Of a stretch of 9,827 nucleotides of DNA, positions 6,273 to 9,827 are shown piece by piece. This DNA is from Gemmatimonadota bacterium (GTDB lineage: Bacteria; Gemmatimonadota; Gemmatimonadetes; Longimicrobiales; Longimicrobiaceae): positions 1 through 9,827 of the forward strand of contig JAHWJJ010000136.1 in assembly GCA_019348475.1 (NCBI GenBank). Reading direction: 5' to 3'. How positions within the stretch are numbered: the first letter of the stretch is position 1; the number at the start of each line of letters is the position of its first letter. Made by a program: the position numbers and the translations under genes. The notes below the pieces were generated by a model, which did not search any database, was not told the DNA's origin, and was given only the letters and a program-made list of their open reading frames with translations.

Positions 6273-7421
6273 TTGGGAAGGAAGGCACGGCGGAGCCAGT
6301 TTTCCGGTGCTGTGCTCCTGTTGGCCGCTTGTATCCCGCTGGCGGGCTGCGGTGATCCTCTTCGCGCGGACAGATCAGGCCCGACGGTGCTCTGGAGCCA
6401 CAAGGACGCGGCGGGCGCTCTGAGCGTGCCCTACGCGGACGGGGAGGTCGCCGTGTTCAACACCATCTCCGAGCCCCGCGTCGTCGCCCTCGATGCCCGT
6501 AGTGGAACGAAGCTGTGGGACAGGCGTCTGGAACTGCCCCGAGAGATGCGTCATCGCGGTTTCCCGCTGGGGCGGGTCGTCGGGGCAGGAGAGGTGGTAG
6601 TGGTTCCCGCATGGGACCTGTACGGGCTCGACAAGCGGACGGGCGCCGTGCGCTGGAAGCTCGCCCCCCCTGATGATTTTCCCGGCGCGGGCGTGATGCT
6701 GGGCGAGGACGGCTACCTCTACTCGACCGGGCACCACCTGTACCGGGTCGATCCGGCCACGGGGGAGGTGCTGTGGAGAGCGAATCTGGGTGAGCAGCCC
6801 TTCGCTCCCGTGGAACGGGACGGAATCGTGTACGTCGGTACGCGAGGCCTGATCCCCGGAAGTAATGTGCTCGGAGCGGGCCATGCCTCCGCGGTCGAGG
6901 CGGCGACGGGGCGTGTACTGTGGAAGACGCCGATCCCGGCCCCGGAGGAGCCCGGCCTGGGTGGAGTGACGGGTGCGGGTGCGGTCACAGCGGAGCTTTT
7001 TATCGTCTCGTCCCCGAACTGGCGCATTTACGGGCTCGACCGCAGGACGGGCCAGGTACGTTGGGAAACCAGGGGAAGGGGTCCATTCGGCGCCGGCGTC
7101 GTTGTCCTCGGCGATGTGGCGGTCACGGCCGGCGATGCAGGGGTGATCGAAGGGTTCGACGTAACCACTGGCAAGAAAAAGTGGGAGCTGGGTCCATATA
7201 GTTCGATCAGTGCGCCGATCGTAAAAATCGGTGGGCGAGCATTCGTCATCAGCGGTACTCTGCGTGTGGTGGACGCTTCCGGTGATGCTGTGTGGACCGA
7301 TAATCCTGTACGGGCTGGAGAGGCTGGGAAGCCGTACAGCACGGGGGTACGCGAACATGAAGGTGTGCTATATCTCGGCACCTACGATGGATTCTTAGCC
7401 CTGAGATCCCGCGACCCATGA
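6273..7421 (+). CDS. PQQ-type beta-propeller lipoprotein
   Basis: The 382-residue product is a predicted lipoprotein with a PQQ-binding-like (PQQ_2/BamB-like) beta-propeller. Residues 1-26 form the signal: MGRKARR, a hydrophobic core, and lipobox LAGC with Cys26. Blade motifs of the type LDxxTGxxxW recur: ALDARSGTKLW (72-82), GLDKRTGAVRW (118-128), RVDPATGEVLW (158-168), AVEAATGRVLW (207-217), GLDRRTGQVRW (254-264), GFDVTTGKKKW (294-304) and VVDASGDAVW (332-341), giving about seven blades. Such repeats are usually structural; nothing shows that PQQ is bound. No ATG lies at the signal peptide. TTG at 6273 is the best start, 25 nt after the chimeric ORF's stop, with only a weak AGG upstream; the longer frame from 6108 would run through that ORF. 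It is probably co-transcribed from 5668-5697. Rare codons (CTA, TTA) near the 3' end differ from the flanking genes. Role unknown; envelope scaffold or binding protein is the likeliest class. Confidence 0.8.
   Translation: MGRKARRSQFSGAVLLLAACIPLAGCGDPLRADRSGPTVLWSHKDAAGALSVPYADGEVAVFNTISEPRVVALDARSGTKLWDRRLELPREMRHRGFPLGRVVGAGEVVVVPAWDLYGLDKRTGAVRWKLAPPDDFPGAGVMLGEDGYLYSTGHHLYRVDPATGEVLWRANLGEQPFAPVERDGIVYVGTRGLIPGSNVLGAGHASAVEAATGRVLWKTPIPAPEEPGLGGVTGAGAVTAELFIVSSPNWRIYGLDRRTGQVRWETRGRGPFGAGVVVLGDVAVTAGDAGVIEGFDVTTGKKKWELGPYSSISAPIVKIGGRAFVISGTLRVVDASGDAVWTDNPVRAGEAGKPYSTGVREHEGVLYLGTYDGFLALRSRDP
6980..7064 (+). repeat. 85-bp direct repeat, copy 2
   Basis: Partner of 5812-5896, located in the fifth blade of the intact propeller gene. 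Four mismatches are seen, at offsets corresponding to 5821, 5827 and two near the VYGLD/IYGLD codons. Confidence 0.9.
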
Positions 7422-7451
7422 AAAGTCCGGTCCCGAAGGGAACTGGATCGG

Positions 7452-7469
7452 TTCGGCTCCGCAGCCGGG
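7452..7469. terminator. Hairpin between convergent propeller and nadK genes
   Basis: CGGCT (7454-7458) and AGCCG (7463-7467) form a 5-bp GC-rich stem with loop CCGC, extendable by two U-G pairs. It lies in the 48-bp gap between the two convergent stop codons. No T-run follows, so termination is inferred mainly from position. Confidence 0.25.
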
Positions 7470-8342
7470 CTACTCCCGCTCCGCCAGATCGCCCCACTTG
7501 AGCTTGCGGCGCAGGGTCTGGAAGAAGGTCTGGCCGGCGAAGCGCACCAGGCGCACGGGCTCGGGGGCGCGGCGAGCGACCACCTTCTGGCCGGGGACTA
7601 CGCGCTCGTGCTCCTGCCCGTCGATGGTCAGGATCAGCTCCTCCGTGGGCGACAGCACCTCCACCGTCACCGTCTCGTCGGCGGGAAGCACCAGCGGGCG
7701 CACTCCCAAGGTGTGGGGGCAGATGGGCGTCGCGATGATGCAGTCCACCGTGGGCGACACGATCGGGCCCCCGGCGGAGAGGGAGTACGCCGTGGAGCCC
7801 GTCGGCGTGGCGAGGATGATGCCGTCGGCGCTGTAGCTGCCGACGGTGTCTCGCCAGGCGCTCACGCTCAGCCGGATCACGCGCGCCGCGCCGCCCTTGT
7901 GCAGCACCGCGTCGTTCAGCGCCAGGTGCACGCGCCCGGGCGCGCCTTCGCCGTCCTCCGCGTGCACGGCCAGCACCATCCGCTCGTCCAGCTCGTAGTC
8001 CCCCGCGCGCCACCGTTCCAGCGCCGTCTCGATCTCTTCACGCGGCGCGGAGGTCAGGAACCCCAGGTGCCCCAGGTTGATCCCCAGCACCGGCACCCCG
8101 TCCGCCGCCACCAGCCGCGCCCCGCGCAGCAGCGTCCCGTCGCCGCCCAGCGTCACCAGCAGGTCCAGCTCGCGGCAGACCTCCGGCGTCAGCACCTGGC
8201 CGCCGCCCACGTCCTCGCGCAGGTCGTCTTCCAGGAACAGCGCAACCCCCGCGCGCCCGGCGAACGCCTGCAGGCGGGCGAGGGTTTCTCGCAGCAGCTC
8301 GTAATTGGAGTGGCCGACGACGCCCACGCGGCGCGGCTGCAT
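7470..8342 (-). CDS. nadK: NAD kinase
   Basis: This cytosolic enzyme phosphorylates NAD+ to NADP+ using ATP or polyphosphate. The 290-residue product has the full family pattern: the catalytic GGDGT motif (66-70), NLGHLGFLT (89-97), LND (142-144, where many members have NE), the conserved region ADGIILATPTGSTAYSLSAG (172-191) and PICPHTL (206-212). LTIDGQ (238-243) follows near the C-terminus. Length is normal. The start is taken as the ATG at 8342, two bases past the dxs stop; a GTG at 8348 would overlap that stop as GTGA. Either way dxs and nadK touch, which indicates translational coupling, and there is no strong separate Shine-Dalgarno. The dxs-nadK neighbourhood is common in bacteria, often with xseB, ispA, tlyA or recN nearby; here it ends in a convergent gene. 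Confidence 0.95.
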   Translation of the reverse strand: MQPRRVGVVGHSNYELLRETLARLQAFAGRAGVALFLEDDLREDVGGGQVLTPEVCRELDLLVTLGGDGTLLRGARLVAADGVPVLGINLGHLGFLTSAPREEIETALERWRAGDYELDERMVLAVHAEDGEGAPGRVHLALNDAVLHKGGAARVIRLSVSAWRDTVGSYSADGIILATPTGSTAYSLSAGGPIVSPTVDCIIATPICPHTLGVRPLVLPADETVTVEVLSPTEELILTIDGQEHERVVPGQKVVARRAPEPVRLVRFAGQTFFQTLRRKLKWGDLAERE

Positions 8343-8344
8343 CG

Positions 8345-9827
8345 TCACGCCGTCTCGGCCAGCTTTCGCAGCGGCCGGCCCAGCAGCTCGCGGGCGCGCG
8401 CGGCGATCCCCTCTGGCGTAAGCCCCAGCTCCGCCAGCAGCTCCGCGCGCTCCCCGTGCTCCACGAACGCGTCCGGCAGCCCCATCGTGGCGCCGCGCAC
8501 CCCCGGCCAGCGATCCGCCACGTAGCGGCGCACGAACGCGCCGAAGCCGTTCACCTCCGTCCCCTCCTCCACCGTCAGCACGAACCCGTGGCCGGGGAAC
8601 AGCCGCTCCAGCGTCCGCTCGTCCAGGGGCTTGATGAAGCGGCAGTCCACCACCGTCGCCGACACCCCCTCGCCCTGCAGCGCCTCCGCCGCGGCCATCG
8701 CGGGGAGCACCATCGTCCCCGTGGCCAGGATGGCGACGTCCTTCCCCTGCCGCAGCGTCTCCCACGTGCCCACGGGGATCGCCTCGATCTCCGCCACCGC
8801 CGCGGGGAGCGCGGGAACGGCGTCACGGGGGATGCGGATGCAGAAGGGCCCGCCCGTGTGCGCCAGCGCCGTCCGCAGCAGCCCGATCAGCTGGTCCGCG
8901 TCGCGGGGGGCGGTGACCGTCATCCCCGGCACGGCGAGCATGTAGCCGATGTCGATGCCGCCGTGGTGCGTGGGCCCGTCGTCGCCCGCGATGCCGGCGC
9001 GGTCCATCACGAACGTCACCGCCAGGTCCTGCAGCGCCACGTCGTGCACGATGCTGTCGTACGCGCGCTGCAGGAACGTGCTGTAGATGGCCACGACCGG
9101 CTTGATCCCCTGCGTGGCCAGCCCGGCGGCGAAGGTCACCGCGTGCCCCTCGGCGATCCCCACGTCGAAAAAGCGGTCGGGGTGCGCCTTCTCGAAGATG
9201 TCCGTCCCCGTTCCCCCCGCCATGGCGGCGGTGATGGCGACCACCTTTTCGTCCTCGCGCGCCAGCTCCGTCAGCGCCTCGCCGAACAGCTGCTGGTATC
9301 GCGGCATCGCCCCGCCGGCGGCCTTCTTGAGCGGCGCACCCGTCTCCTTGTCGAAGAGCGCGGCCGCGTGCCACTTCACCTGGTCCGCCTCGGCCGGCGC
9401 GAAGCCCTTGCCCTTGGTGGTGAGCACGTGCACCAGCCGCGGCCCGCGCATCTTCTTCACCTGCTCGAAGGTGCGCACCAGCGCGTTGACGTCGTGCCCG
9501 TCCACCGGCCCGGCGTAGCGAAAGCCCAGCTCCTCGAACAGCATGCCGGGGACGAACATCCCCTTCATGGCGTCGTCCGCGCGTACGGCGAAGTGCTCCA
9601 CCATCTCGCCCAGGGTGCCGAAGCGGGGCGCCGCGTGCACCATCTTCTTCACCTCGTCGCGGATGCGGTTGTACAGCGGCGAGGTGCGTACGTCGGTGAT
9701 CTTCTTGTGGATGCCCAGGTACTTGTGCAGCGCCCCCACGTTGGGGCTGATGGACATCTCGTTGTCGTTCAGGACCACGATCAGGTCGCGGTCGGTGTGC
9801 CCGGCGTTGTTCAGCGCCTCGTACGGC
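8345..9827 (-). CDS. dxs: 1-deoxy-D-xylulose-5-phosphate synthase, partial (5' end beyond right edge)
   Basis: DXS condenses pyruvate and glyceraldehyde 3-phosphate, using thiamine diphosphate and Mg2+, in the first step of the MEP isoprenoid pathway. The visible 493 residues enter at PYEALNNAG, so the start and the GDG part of the cofactor motif (about 145 residues) are missing. Present are the end of the thiamine motif LNDNEMSISPNVGAL (19-33), GPVDGHD (about 106-112), the central pyrimidine-binding domain from about residue 175, VGIAEGHAVTFAAG with the catalytic Glu226, DRAG (275-278), and THHG (286-289). The transketolase C-terminal domain with DCRFIKPLD follows. The catalytic segment reads AEGHAV where many DXS proteins have AEQHAV; I recall AEGHAV in Bacteroidetes too, so it is a lineage variant and not a defect. 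The TGA at 8345-8347 abuts the nadK start. Confidence 0.97.
   Translation of the reverse strand, partial: PYEALNNAGHTDRDLIVVLNDNEMSISPNVGALHKYLGIHKKITDVRTSPLYNRIRDEVKKMVHAAPRFGTLGEMVEHFAVRADDAMKGMFVPGMLFEELGFRYAGPVDGHDVNALVRTFEQVKKMRGPRLVHVLTTKGKGFAPAEADQVKWHAAALFDKETGAPLKKAAGGAMPRYQQLFGEALTELAREDEKVVAITAAMAGGTGTDIFEKAHPDRFFDVGIAEGHAVTFAAGLATQGIKPVVAIYSTFLQRAYDSIVHDVALQDLAVTFVMDRAGIAGDDGPTHHGGIDIGYMLAVPGMTVTAPRDADQLIGLLRTALAHTGGPFCIRIPRDAVPALPAAVAEIEAIPVGTWETLRQGKDVAILATGTMVLPAMAAAEALQGEGVSATVVDCRFIKPLDERTLERLFPGHGFVLTVEEGTEVNGFGAFVRRYVADRWPGVRGATMGLPDAFVEHGERAELLAELGLTPEGIAARARELLGRPLRKLAETA

Noticed and set aside
6375..7358. 327-codon minus-strand frame opposite the propeller lipoprotein
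   Set aside because: It has no recognisable motifs, and the plus strand carries a lipobox and repeated propeller blades.
5726..7421. Mobile element as the cause of the chimera
   Set aside because: No transposase, terminal inverted repeats or target-site duplication are seen around the junction at 5812 or the gene ends. Homologous or illegitimate recombination between paralogues explains it without one.
9149..9151. AEGHAV in DXS as an inactivating change
   Set aside because: The catalytic Glu is kept and Gly in place of Gln occurs in other DXS proteins as far as I recall, so activity is expected.

Overview
The window is very GC-rich, with strongly G/C-biased third codon positions and long antisense open frames as a by-product. 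The gene content (exported M14 zinc peptidase, DUF4296-like lipoprotein, DUF2254 membrane protein, BtpA-type TIM barrel, DXS coupled to NAD kinase, PQQ-type propeller lipoprotein) fits a free-living, GC-rich Gram-negative bacterium. My best guess is a Gemmatimonadota member close to Longimicrobium. That placement is an inference from memory of protein style and was not tested.

Layout, left to right. (1) Positions 1-1455, minus: the N-terminal 485 residues of a secreted M14 carboxypeptidase running off the left edge. (2) Positions 1456-1656: a divergent intergenic region with two back-to-back sigma70-like promoters. (3) Positions 1657-2130, plus: a small lipoprotein with a DUF4296-like core and a proline-rich tail. 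(4) Positions 2308-3660, plus: a DUF2254 four-helix membrane protein. (5) Positions 3711-5531, minus: a loose cluster read as BtpA/SgcQ-family TIM barrel, then a DUF3237-like protein with its own candidate promoter, then a GNAT acetyltransferase. (6) Positions 5668-7421, plus: a strong promoter, a chimeric and apparently decayed ORF that joins the start of an unrelated small gene to the C-terminal third of a PQQ-type propeller, and then a full-length propeller lipoprotein. (7) Positions 7470-9827, minus: dxs (5' end beyond the right edge) followed by nadK, with the two genes touching.

How the genes relate. dxs and nadK form a translationally coupled pair. DXS makes 1-deoxy-D-xylulose 5-phosphate for isoprenoids and NAD kinase makes NADP. 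The other genes are mostly single units with envelope or unknown roles. I do not see a complete defence, biosynthetic or mobile system. The part most worth a second look is 5668-7421. It holds a partial duplication of the propeller gene with a nearly identical 85-bp block (81/85), an abrupt fusion to a foreign N-terminus, and two nearby deletions that together restore the reading frame.
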